Origin: Myxococcales bacterium UBA1238
Lineage (GTDB): Bacteria; Myxococcota_A; Bradymonadia; UBA7976; UBA1532
NCBI GenBank assembly: GCA_002309015.1
Contig: DBWM01000050.1
Coordinates: 1-53,388, forward strand
Length of the DNA: 53,388 bases
Reading direction: 5' to 3'
The notes under the pieces were generated by a model that worked only from the letters and a program-made list of their open reading frames with translations, was not told the DNA's origin and ran no database searches. This document shows positions 7,343 to 15,862 of the stretch, in pieces; position 1 is the stretch's first letter, and every line of letters starts with the position of its first letter. A program made the translations under genes and the position numbers.

Positions 7343-8473
7343 TTACAGGCTGCATTCCCCGTTGTCCCAGAAATCGCTCTCTGAGATGACCGCGATGGGG
7401 ACGCCCTGAGCCTGCAGCTCCCGCGCCTTGACGAGCTTGCTGCCGCAGAGGCAGTCAAAATAACAGGGATGCCCCAAATCGCCGCGCAAAACGTAATGCA
7501 CCTGCGCGTCCACCTCCGAGACCAGCTGCCCGCCGTTCTTTAGGATCTCCTGCTCCAGCCGCTCCCGCCCCCTCAAAAAATCGCCCGTCAGACAAAAGAG
7601 ATGCCCCGGAATCAGAATCTGCGCATCGAGATCGCAGAGGGTGATCGGTTTATAGGCGGCAAAGCGCTGGAGATCGCGCAGCGTAAAGGGCTCGGGCTCG
7701 TATGAAGAAAAGGCGCGGAGCTGTTTTTCATAAAACGCCCAGTCTTCGCCTGAGATCTCGTCCTGCTCGAGGAGGCGATCGATCTTTTGCTTTAAGGGCT
7801 GACAGGGCCATGTGGCGATCAGCCTCGGTCGCTCCTGCATCCAGCGCTGCAGCGCTTCCATCGATTTGCGCGAAAGCGGCACCGTGGTCATGCCCCAGAA
7901 GATCGAGAAAAGTTCCTGCTTTTCGGAGGCGTCGATGCCGTAACGGAGCTTGGGTTGATCGTCGAGGGCCGATTTGCACCGCAAAAAGAGATCGGAGAGC
8001 GCTTCCAGAGAGAGAGGGGCTTCGATGATTTGCCGCAGGGGTGTCAAAAGATCGCGGTAAACGCTGAATTCGAGCAGGCCCTCAAATTCAGAGAGCGCAT
8101 TCTGGAGCGCGAGGAGCGCGTGAGGTCCCAGAGACTGCGCCAGAAGGAGTCCGCGCAGCAGGCCATAGAGGCAGTTGACCGCTTTTTCTGCCCGAAGCTG
8201 CGCTTCCTTGTCGATGTAATCCTGCTTCTCGGGATCGCTGATCTGGATCAGGCAATAGCGCTGCAGGTTTTCGAGACTCCAGACGCGCAGGGTGAGCGCC
8301 ACGGTGGCCTGAGGGGCAAAACGGCTCTGCTGCTCTTTGGGATCGAGCGCGCTGCTCATCTCGCCCTCGATCACGTTCTGCCCGCCGGTTTCGGTGAGCG
8401 AGGCCCAAAAATGCCGTCCTTCGATGCGGGTCACATGGCCCAGATAACGCACATCTCGATATTGAAGGCTCAT
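7343..8473 (-). CDS. BRCT-domain protein of unknown function
   Basis: A 376-residue protein with a C-terminal BRCT domain (about residues 285-370): GHLFCLTGDFLRGRERLEQE, ILKNGGQLVSEVDAQVHYVL, CGSKLVKARELQAQGVPIAV, SESDFW. These match the Gly-Gly turn and the Trp-containing last helix of bacterial BRCT domains (NAD-dependent ligase, DNA polymerase III epsilon types). The first 280 residues are helical and have no ligase, nuclease or polymerase motif I recognise; residues 1-110 could be a small beta domain. TSCPD ends 21 bases upstream, so the two are probably cotranscribed. BRCT domains bind phosphopeptides or DNA ends, so a DNA-damage role is plausible. There is no other hint in the context. 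Confidence 0.75.
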   Translation of the reverse strand: MSLQYRDVRYLGHVTRIEGRHFWASLTETGGQNVIEGEMSSALDPKEQQSRFAPQATVALTLRVWSLENLQRYCLIQISDPEKQDYIDKEAQLRAEKAVNCLYGLLRGLLLAQSLGPHALLALQNALSEFEGLLEFSVYRDLLTPLRQIIEAPLSLEALSDLFLRCKSALDDQPKLRYGIDASEKQELFSIFWGMTTVPLSRKSMEALQRWMQERPRLIATWPCQPLKQKIDRLLEQDEISGEDWAFYEKQLRAFSSYEPEPFTLRDLQRFAAYKPITLCDLDAQILIPGHLFCLTGDFLRGRERLEQEILKNGGQLVSEVDAQVHYVLRGDLGHPCYFDCLCGSKLVKARELQAQGVPIAVISESDFWDNGECSL

Positions 8474-8494
8474 GGCTGAAAACGGTGAGGCGCT

Positions 8495-8758
8495 TCAGGC
8501 GTTCTTTTCTTTTTCGTAGGCGATGCGGACGGCCTGGGCGAGCTGATCGGGGCAGGAGGTCATCTTGTTGCCGCAGCGGATCCCTTCGAGCTTGGCGATG
8601 ATGTCCTGAACGGACATGCCGTCGACCAGTTTGGAGATGCCCTTGAGGTTGCCGTTGCAGCCGCCGAAGAACTGGATGTTGGAGACCTTGTCGCCTTCAA
8701 GATCGAAATGGATGAGTTGGGAGCAGGTGCCTTTGGTGCGGTATTCGTAATGGCTCAT
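8495..8758 (-). CDS. TSCPD domain protein (TIGR03905-like)
   Basis: An 87-residue protein starting MSHYEYRTKGTCSQ. The domain is named for its signature, seen here as MTSCPDQLAQAV near the end. Other conserved features are GTCSQLIHF, FFGGCNGNLKGISKLVDG and LEGIRCGNK, with cysteines that may bind metal. The length is typical of stand-alone members (about 80-90). TSCPD domains also occur at the C-terminus of vitamin B12-dependent ribonucleotide reductases, where they help binding of nucleic acid or metal; the free-standing form is uncharacterised. The start at 8758 is chosen over the longer frame to 8989 because the domain begins there and AAAGGG lies upstream. It precedes the BRCT gene by 21 bases. 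Confidence 0.85.
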   Translation of the reverse strand: MSHYEYRTKGTCSQLIHFDLEGDKVSNIQFFGGCNGNLKGISKLVDGMSVQDIIAKLEGIRCGNKMTSCPDQLAQAVRIAYEKEKNA

Positions 8759-8842
8759 CTGTTGAACCCTTTCATTTTGTTTGGGGTGGAATGGACATAA
8801 GGTAAGGATGCCCCCCTTTGTTGGCAAGGGCCTGGTTTGAAA

Positions 8843-9787
8843 ATGAGTCGATTTTCTCTCGAGAGTTGTCTGGATCCCCGGCTTTGGTCTGCGTCTCTGC
8901 CGCCGGATCCGCCGGTTTCGGTTGCGCGCTTTGAACTCGAAGCCCCGTGGGATGGCCTGTCGCCTTTGGGTGATCTGACGCCCGATCAATGGGAAGCGCT
9001 GCTTTTAAACGAAGGCCTCTGGATCGACGGCTGCCCTTACGGCAAGCGCGAGCAGGGTGAGGGCAGGGCAGCGGGCGCTGTGGTGCGCATCTATCGCTTC
9101 GAAACCCCTCCCAAACCCCTCGACTGCGAGCTTCAGATTTTGTGGCAGGCCCCAAAGATGGCCGCTTTTTACAAACCTTCCGGTCTTTCGGTCTGCCGCA
9201 CCCGCGCTTCGGCCATTCGCTGCATGGAATATCTGGTGCAACAGCGCCTGGGGCAAAGCTGGCGCGCCGTCCATCGCCTCGATCGCAACACTTCCGGCGT
9301 CATTTTGTTTGCAGAGGATCAGGCTTCCACCGCCTGCCTGCACCGCGCATTTCGCAAAAATCGCGTAGACAAACGCTACCTGGCCCTCGTCTCTCCGCCG
9401 CCCAAGGAAGACAGCTTTGAGGTTGAAGGTTATCTGGCGCGCGCAGTGCCGCCTTCGCCCGATCCCGCTCCGCTCACGTTTGTGCTTTGGAAGAGCCTCG
9501 AAGAGGCACCGAAAGATCGCACCGCCCAATGGAGCAAGACCGCGTTCCGGGTTTTGGCGCGATCAGATCAGACGGCGCTGGTGGAAGCGCATCTCTTTAC
9601 GGGGCGGACGCATCAGATTCGCGTGCATCTGCAATCGGTGGGATCGCCCGTGATGGGCGACGATCTGTACGACGGCGCGCCGGCTTCAAGGCTGATGCTG
9701 CATGCGCGCTCGATCGCGTTGTGGGGAGATGTGAATTTTGAGGTGACGGCCGAGGTTTTTGGGCCCGACGTCAATCCGCGTGACTGA
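8843..9787 (+). CDS. RluA-family pseudouridine synthase
   Basis: A 314-residue RNA pseudouridine synthase of the RluA/RluC/RluD group, which isomerises specific uridines in rRNA or tRNA. The catalytic motif AVHRLDRNTSG (Asp147) is intact. It is preceded by AFYKPSGLSV and followed by KRYLALV, the substrate-binding GRTHQIRVHLQS and GSPVMGDDLYDG. The N-terminal 95 residues lack a clear S4 domain; this region is poorly conserved, so target specificity cannot be assigned. ATG 8843 is preferred over the upstream TTG 8837. The 3' end overlaps the convergent glycosyltransferase gene by 17 bases, so the two stop codons lie inside each other's coding sequence. Confidence 0.92.
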   Translation: MSRFSLESCLDPRLWSASLPPDPPVSVARFELEAPWDGLSPLGDLTPDQWEALLLNEGLWIDGCPYGKREQGEGRAAGAVVRIYRFETPPKPLDCELQILWQAPKMAAFYKPSGLSVCRTRASAIRCMEYLVQQRLGQSWRAVHRLDRNTSGVILFAEDQASTACLHRAFRKNRVDKRYLALVSPPPKEDSFEVEGYLARAVPPSPDPAPLTFVLWKSLEEAPKDRTAQWSKTAFRVLARSDQTALVEAHLFTGRTHQIRVHLQSVGSPVMGDDLYDGAPASRLMLHARSIALWGDVNFEVTAEVFGPDVNPRD

Positions 9788-10478
9788 ACCGCAGCTTCCA
9801 GACCAAAAGCGCCGCTTCTTTAAAGATGGTGCCCGACATCTTGGATTGCCCCTTCTGGCGCTCCGTAAACTGGATCGGCACCTCGACCACCTTTAAGCCC
9901 TTCTGCAATACCCGCCAGGTGAGCTCGATTTGGAACCCGTAACCCACGGCGCCCACGTGATCGAGATCGATCGCCTCTAAGGTTTCGCGGCGGAAGCATT
10001 TAAAGCCGCCCGTGAGATCGCGGATTTTGACGCCCAGAACCGTGCGCGCGTAAAAGCTGCCGCCTCTGCTGATGAGCTTGCGCTTGAGCGGCCATCCGAT
10101 GGTGCCTCCGCCCTCGACCCAACGGCTGCCCAGCGCCAGATCGGCGTCGTTTGTGGCTTCGAGCAAGCGCGGCAAATCCTTGGGATCGTGGCTGAAATCC
10201 GCATCCATCTCAAAGATGTGCGTGTATTCGCGCTCGAGCGCCCAGCGGAAGCCCGCCAGATACGCGGTTCCAAGACCCGCCTTGCCTTCGCGCCGCATCA
10301 GATGCAGCCGGGGTTCATTTTTCGCGCGCTCTTCCACCATGTCGCCCGTGCCGTCCGGCGATCCGTCGTCGATGATCAGGATTTCGCCCTCGGGCAAAGC
10401 TTCAAAAACCGCATCGATGATCGCTTCGATGTTGTCGCGCTCGTTGTAAGTGGGAATGATGACTAAAGGTTGACTCAT
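9771..10478 (-). CDS. Polyprenol-phosphate mannosyl/glycosyltransferase (Dpm1-like, GT2)
   Basis: A 235-residue soluble GT2 enzyme that would move a sugar from a nucleotide sugar (GDP-mannose in characterised members) to polyprenol phosphate at the cytoplasmic face. Motifs are VIIPTYNERDNIEAI, ILIIDDGSPDGTGD, EMDADFSHDP (metal-binding DxD region), LALGSRWVEGG and DLTGGFKCFRRE. The length fits Dpm1-type enzymes with no C-terminal membrane helices. GGAGGT lies six bases ahead of the ATG. It follows lpxB by 45 bases on the same strand, so both probably form an envelope-glycolipid unit. The sugar is uncertain: mannose is the family default, but glucose or arabinose relatives exist. Confidence 0.9.
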   Translation of the reverse strand: MSQPLVIIPTYNERDNIEAIIDAVFEALPEGEILIIDDGSPDGTGDMVEERAKNEPRLHLMRREGKAGLGTAYLAGFRWALEREYTHIFEMDADFSHDPKDLPRLLEATNDADLALGSRWVEGGGTIGWPLKRKLISRGGSFYARTVLGVKIRDLTGGFKCFRRETLEAIDLDHVGAVGYGFQIELTWRVLQKGLKVVEVPIQFTERQKGQSKMSGTIFKEAALLVWKLRFSHAD

Positions 10479-10523
10479 TTGTGACCTCCGGCCGCGTATC
10501 CTAACGATTTTCCCTTAAAAAAT

Positions 10524-11636
10524 CTACGATTCCAGGCGCGCATCCTCTATATGGCGGGCGATGAATGCGCCAAAACCGGGCGACGGCGGCTTGCAGAGCG
10601 CCCTCAAATCCTCTGCCCATTGCGGATCCTGCGCGCGGGCCAACGATTTTTCCGCCTCATCAGCGATCCTTTCAGGCCTGCAGTCTGCTCCCCAAAGCTC
10701 CGGATACCGCCGTTCACCCAAGAGCAGGTTGGGCAGCGCCACCGAAGGCAGATGCACGAGCTTTTTCGCCAGAAACCAGCTGAGCGGATGCAGTCTTGCG
10801 AGCGTGATGGGCGGTCGGTTGAGCAGCGCCGATTCCAGGGTCACCGTACCCGCGCCGCAGATCGAAAACTGCGATGAAAGCAGCGCCTCTCTGGCCGAAG
10901 GATGCGTCACCAGCTGCAAATCGTTGGGCAACGGCGGCATGAGATGGGGTGGAAGGCTCACGTGAAACGTCGCCTGCGGATGGCGTTCTGCAAGGATCCG
11001 GGCGGCCTCAAGCATCAGGGGCCACAAACGCTGCACCGATTTTAAACGGCTGCCCGGCAGGAGCGCGATGCTCGGATCCCTGGGGTGAAGCGGCGGCGGA
11101 CAAGGCGCCTCGGCCAGCGGGTGACCTGCAAAGACGGGATGAAGCCCCATCGATCGCAAATGCGCGATTTCAAAGGGATATAAACAAAACACGCATTGAG
11201 CCGCCCGAAGCAGCTCCGCCCTCGATGCCCGCCAGGCCCAGGTCTGAGGCGGCGCTATATAATACGCAGGGATCTTCAGCTGGGCCGCCCGCTTTAAAAG
11301 CCGCAGATTGAGTTCCGGAAAATCGACGAGCAGCAGCGCCCTTGGTCGATCTTTTTTTAAAATCCGCCGCATCTTCAGGTAACAGCGCAAAAACGCGGGC
11401 AAAACCCAAAGCGCCTCAAACAGGCCGTTGGCTGCAAGCGTCCGCAGATGGGTCAGAAGCGTCATCCCCGAAGCCTTCGAGAGATCGCCCGCAAGTCCTG
11501 CTGCAACAACCTTTTTCTCAAATGCCGCAAGGATCCCCGAAAGCAAAAGATCGCCTGAAGGATCCCCCGCAGAGCAGAGCCAGCCTGGAGCAGAGTGACC
11601 CCATAAATCCGCCAGCAGTGGTTCAGGTGAATTCAT
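10524..11636 (-). CDS. lpxB: Lipid-A-disaccharide synthase
   Basis: A 370-residue LpxB (GT19). It joins UDP-2,3-diacylglucosamine to lipid X to form the beta-1,6 lipid A disaccharide on the inner leaflet of the inner membrane. The family signature appears as CSAGDPSGDLL near residue 21 (AGExSGD in most members; Glu replaced by Asp-Pro here). Other features are LLVDFPELNLRLLK, IPAYYIAPPQTWAWR (typical YYIxPQxWAW), FAGHPLAE, IALLPGSR and the FSICGAGTVTLESALLN segment that mirrors SGTATLE. No other lpx gene is in the window. The start codon has a weak SD. The upstream 149 bases are shared with the divergent sigma-54-driven gene. Confidence 0.93.
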   Translation of the reverse strand: MNSPEPLLADLWGHSAPGWLCSAGDPSGDLLLSGILAAFEKKVVAAGLAGDLSKASGMTLLTHLRTLAANGLFEALWVLPAFLRCYLKMRRILKKDRPRALLLVDFPELNLRLLKRAAQLKIPAYYIAPPQTWAWRASRAELLRAAQCVFCLYPFEIAHLRSMGLHPVFAGHPLAEAPCPPPLHPRDPSIALLPGSRLKSVQRLWPLMLEAARILAERHPQATFHVSLPPHLMPPLPNDLQLVTHPSAREALLSSQFSICGAGTVTLESALLNRPPITLARLHPLSWFLAKKLVHLPSVALPNLLLGERRYPELWGADCRPERIADEAEKSLARAQDPQWAEDLRALCKPPSPGFGAFIARHIEDARLES

Positions 11637-11666
11637 CGCTTTGAGATGGAACGCCCGTGATGCAGG

Positions 11667-11684
11667 TGCGTAATCGATGACGCA
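11667..11684. promoter_or_regulatory. 18-bp inverted repeat, candidate activator binding site
   Basis: TGCGTAATCGATGACGCA is palindromic except for one base pair (positions 6 and 13). Its centre is about 86 bases upstream of the start site predicted for the sigma-54 promoter at 11735, where enhancer-binding proteins usually bind. It could instead be an operator for lpxB, whose start is 31 bases to the left. Confidence 0.5.
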
Positions 11685-11734
11685 GTGAAGGGCAGATAGA
11701 GGCGCGCAGAGCCGCTATGCCGCGCTGTTTAGAG

Positions 11735-11752
11735 TTGGCACGATTTTTGCAA
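11735..11752 (+). promoter_or_regulatory. Sigma-54 (-24/-12) promoter
   Basis: TTGGCACGATTTTTGCAA matches the RpoN consensus YTGGCACGrNNNTTGCW at every defined position, with GG at 11737-11738 and GC at 11749-11750, the exact spacing required. The start site would be near 11762, 24 bases before the ATG at 11786. This also argues against translation starting at the earlier in-frame ATG at 11717, which would lie upstream of the transcript. Confidence 0.8.
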
Positions 11753-11785
11753 GACAAGGAGCCTTCGTTTTTTGCAGAGGTCCAT

Positions 11786-12826
11786 ATGCTCGAAAATCTC
11801 TCTCCGGTTACCGATGCTTCTTCTCCTGCATTGCCCGCCGTGGCCCGGGCCGCCGTCATTTTGAATGCCAACGCCAAGCGCGTGACCCCCAGGGTTCGAA
11901 AGCAGGTCCTCGAAGCGGCGCCCGACGCCGACGTATTCTTTACCGAATCTCTCGAACAAGCGAACTTTCTTTTACAGCGCGTGGTCGAGCTCGGTTATTC
12001 GACGGTGTTGACGGGTGGAGGTGATGGCACGGTCGCTTCCACCATCGGTCGCGTGGTCGATTATGCCGACGCGATGGATCGCCCGGTGCCCCGATTCGGT
12101 ATCCTGCGTCTGGGCACCGGCAATGGCGTGGCGGATTTTGTGGGTGCGCGCGATTTCCGTAAGGATCTCGCAGAGTTAGAGATTGCCAGTGAGAAGCCTT
12201 TAGGGCTTTTGCGGGTCAACGGCAGCTGCTGCACCTTTGCGGGCTTTGGCTGGGACGCCCATATTTTAGACAGCTATCAGCGCATGAAATCGGTGGCCGC
12301 AAAGATCCCCGTGGCGCGCAAATTGTTCCAGACCGCGGCCGGTTACATGATCGCCGCTTTTGGCAAGTCGGTCCCTCAGCTTTTGGTCACAAGACCTCGC
12401 TGGAAGGTCCGCATCTACAACACCGGCGGACTGGGTTTCAAAGTGAACGCCGACGGAGAGGTCATCGAGCGCATTTTGCCCGGCGCCGTCGCTTACGAAG
12501 GTTGCGCGCGCATCTGCACCTTTGGCACCACGCCGTATTACGGCTACAAATTTATGATGATGCCCTTTGCCGCCAGGCTTCCGGGCATGTTCCACACGCG
12601 GATCGTCGATTTTAACCCGCTCTACGCGGTGGGCCATTTGCCGAGCATCTGGCGCAGAGGTTACGTCAATCACCCCGGCTGCACCGATCTCTTGCTTTCC
12701 TCAAGCCGCATCGAAGTTTGCGAAGGCGAAGTTCCGCTTCAAATCGCCGGAGACGCTTCGGGTTATCACAGCACCATCGAGGTGCGTTACGACCGCCCCG
12801 TGCAATGCCTCACTTACGAAGGCTGA
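11786..12826 (+). CDS. Diacylglycerol kinase-like lipid kinase
   Basis: A 346-residue protein with the DAG kinase catalytic fold (DAGK_cat; also LCB5/YegS-like). The nucleotide-binding GGGDGT motif occurs in STVLTGGGDGTVAS and the second glycine motif in LRLGTGNGVADF. The N-terminal AAVILNANAKRVTP resembles the start strand of the fold. The C-terminal half (beta-sandwich, INxxGDGE-like KVNADGEVIER) is present. It would phosphorylate diacylglycerol or a related lipid at the membrane surface, returning it to phospholipid or lipid A precursor pools. ATG 11786 is chosen because AGAGG precedes it and the RpoN promoter start site is near 11762. The gene ends before a strong terminator, so it is monocistronic. 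Substrate not certain. Confidence 0.87.
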   Translation: MLENLSPVTDASSPALPAVARAAVILNANAKRVTPRVRKQVLEAAPDADVFFTESLEQANFLLQRVVELGYSTVLTGGGDGTVASTIGRVVDYADAMDRPVPRFGILRLGTGNGVADFVGARDFRKDLAELEIASEKPLGLLRVNGSCCTFAGFGWDAHILDSYQRMKSVAAKIPVARKLFQTAAGYMIAAFGKSVPQLLVTRPRWKVRIYNTGGLGFKVNADGEVIERILPGAVAYEGCARICTFGTTPYYGYKFMMMPFAARLPGMFHTRIVDFNPLYAVGHLPSIWRRGYVNHPGCTDLLLSSSRIEVCEGEVPLQIAGDASGYHSTIEVRYDRPVQCLTYEG

Positions 12827-12911
12827 TCCCCCTTTTTTCTCCTGCCCCTCCGCTGTTCCCTCTGTCTCACTGCCCGCCTGAACGATCGTCGTTTAAAATT
12901 ACGCAGAAACA

Positions 12912-12942
12912 AAAAAGCCCAGCTGTTTAGGCTGGGCTTTTT
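12912..12942. terminator. Bidirectional rho-independent terminator
   Basis: A perfect 12-bp stem, AAAAAGCCCAGC with GCTGGGCTTTTT, and a 7-base loop (TGTTTAG). A-rich on the left and T-rich on the right, so it works on both strands. It lies between two convergent genes: the DAG kinase-like gene (ends 12826) and the lipoprotein (ends 12967). Confidence 0.92.
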
Positions 12943-12966
12943 AATCCTCCGAAAAGGAATTGATGA

Positions 12967-13590
12967 TTAGAACTGACTCCAGTCACCACCAGCGCAGCAG
13001 AGGAATTCCTTGTCGCCAGGGCATTGACCGCTCTGAACAGAGCCGCCAACTGCGATGCAGACATCTTCTCCGAGAGTGCCCTTGTCGTAACAGAAGCCGC
13101 TAACGGTCTTGCAGGGGAATGAAGCACCAGGTGTTGTAGGTAAGCAGCAGACTTCGTCCGCACTCTCGCAAATACCGGAAACACCGCTAACGTTCTTGTA
13201 CTGACCGCACTTCGTGGAAGTAATGCAGACGCCCGTATCTTCGTCATCGCTGTAGCAGAAATCGCCACTCGCTGCACCACCGCCAGCACCAGCCGAACCA
13301 GCAGCACCAGCCGAACCACCAGAGCCGCCTTCGCCACCAGCAGCACCAGCCGAACCACCAGAGCCGCCTTCGCCACCAGCAGCACCAGCCGAACCGCCAG
13401 AGCCGCCTTCATTACCGCCATCTGCATCGATAGCGACGCATTCTTTGACTTCTTCGCCTTCCTCATCAGTAGTCGTTACGCACTCGTAACCATCATCGCA
13501 GTCGTCATTGGTCTCGCACTCATCGGAGTCGCAACCAAAGAGGGCAAAAGTAGCAAAAGAAGCAAAAAGAACAGACCACAAGCTCTTCAT
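12967..13590 (-). CDS. Cys-rich lipoprotein with Gly/Ser/Ala repeat linker
   Basis: A 207-residue lipoprotein. Start at 13590 gives signal peptide MKSLWSVLFASFATFALFGC, then DSDECETNDDCDDGYECV, a short Cys motif seen in many myxobacterial secreted proteins. A GGSGGSAGAAGGE linker, repeated about three times, leads to two C-terminal six-cysteine modules: CYSDDEDTGVC...C...GIC...VCC, and PCKTVSGFCYD...C...GQCPG...LCC. The second module parallels the end of the 1989-2885 protein closely (PCKTANGYCFD, CPG...CC). AAAGGA is properly placed. The gene sits just before the bidirectional terminator and 132 bases after YchJ. Function unknown; the disulfide-rich tail may bind a ligand or protect against proteolysis. 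Confidence 0.78.
   Translation of the reverse strand: MKSLWSVLFASFATFALFGCDSDECETNDDCDDGYECVTTTDEEGEEVKECVAIDADGGNEGGSGGSAGAAGGEGGSGGSAGAAGGEGGSGGSAGAAGSAGAGGGAASGDFCYSDDEDTGVCITSTKCGQYKNVSGVSGICESADEVCCLPTTPGASFPCKTVSGFCYDKGTLGEDVCIAVGGSVQSGQCPGDKEFLCCAGGDWSQF
13301..13417 (-). repeat. Three 39-bp direct repeats encoding the Gly-rich linker
   Basis: Three adjacent 39-base units beginning GCAGCACCAGCCGAACC at 13301, 13340 and 13379. The first two are essentially identical and the third has a few changes at its right end. Each encodes one 13-residue GGSGGSAGAAGGE repeat. The unit length keeps frame, so copy number can vary without disrupting the gene. Confidence 0.9.
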
Positions 13591-13722
13591 CGCAATATCC
13601 TTTCTTAAAACAGGTGATTTGAAAAAGAGCAACACACTGACGAGGCAAGGTTGCACTCTATTCAAAATTTTTTCAAGCTTTGATCCTTTTTTGAAGCATT
13701 TTTTTTTAAAAGGCATCTAACT

Positions 13723-14246
13723 TCAACGACCACAACATTTTTTATATTTGACCCCCGAGCCGCAGGGGCAAAGATCGTTTCTGCCGGGCTTGGGTAAGGC
13801 TTTTATGGGCGCTGTAAAGAGTTCGCCTTCGCGGGCGATGGGTTTTCGTTGAGCGAGCTGTGCGGTTGTCAGAGGCTGACCGTCAACGTAACTCCATATA
13901 TCGCAATGCTTTTCAAACCTGGAATTTTCCCTCAGCTCGCCTTGCTTGTGACCTTTTTTCCAATGGGCGATGAACGCGACGCGGCCCGTTGAATCGGTTT
14001 CCTGACCGCCTTCGGTTTGCAGGATTTCGAGATGCGTAAACTGAACGTGGTCGATGTCGCGGGCTAACGTTTCCAAATCATCCGGTGGATTCTGCCATGT
14101 ATTGTAAATAAATACAGGTCTATGTAATACATATGCTGAAAATCGCGCTCGCATGAGCGCTTCGGCGGTGGGCGGTTGCGCTTCACCCTCAATGTAGGGG
14201 CCGCAACAGCGTTCAAGGTTTAAACCAGAGCCGCAGGGACATCGCA

Positions 14247-14247
<1 letters not shown>
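13723..14247 (-). CDS. ychJ: YchJ family protein with two SEC-C zinc motifs (UPF0225)
   Basis: A 174-residue YchJ/UPF0225 protein. It begins MRCPCGSGLNLERCCGPYIEG, a SEC-C zinc-binding motif, then AEALMRARFSAYVLH, the family's best conserved stretch. A NTF2-like central domain follows, and a second SEC-C motif closes the protein (RNDLCPCGSGVKYKKCCG). SEC-C motifs bind zinc and, in SecA, help contact SecB and ribosomes; the role of YchJ is not established. The start is ATG 14247-14245, sharing one base with the TGA of the upstream MopE-like gene (TGATG), so translation is probably coupled to a secreted repeat lipoprotein. That coupling may be incidental. Confidence 0.9.
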
Positions 14248-15797
<1,550 letters not shown>

Positions 15798-15862
15798 GAG
15801 CTCTCCGTCGCGACTCTTAAACTATTAATTATGTCGCAAACAAAGAGACTGAGGCAAGCCTG

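Noticed and set aside
11717..11785. Earlier in-frame ATG for the DAG kinase-like gene
   Set aside because: The sigma-54 promoter puts the transcript start near 11762, downstream of this ATG, and AGAGG precedes ATG 11786.
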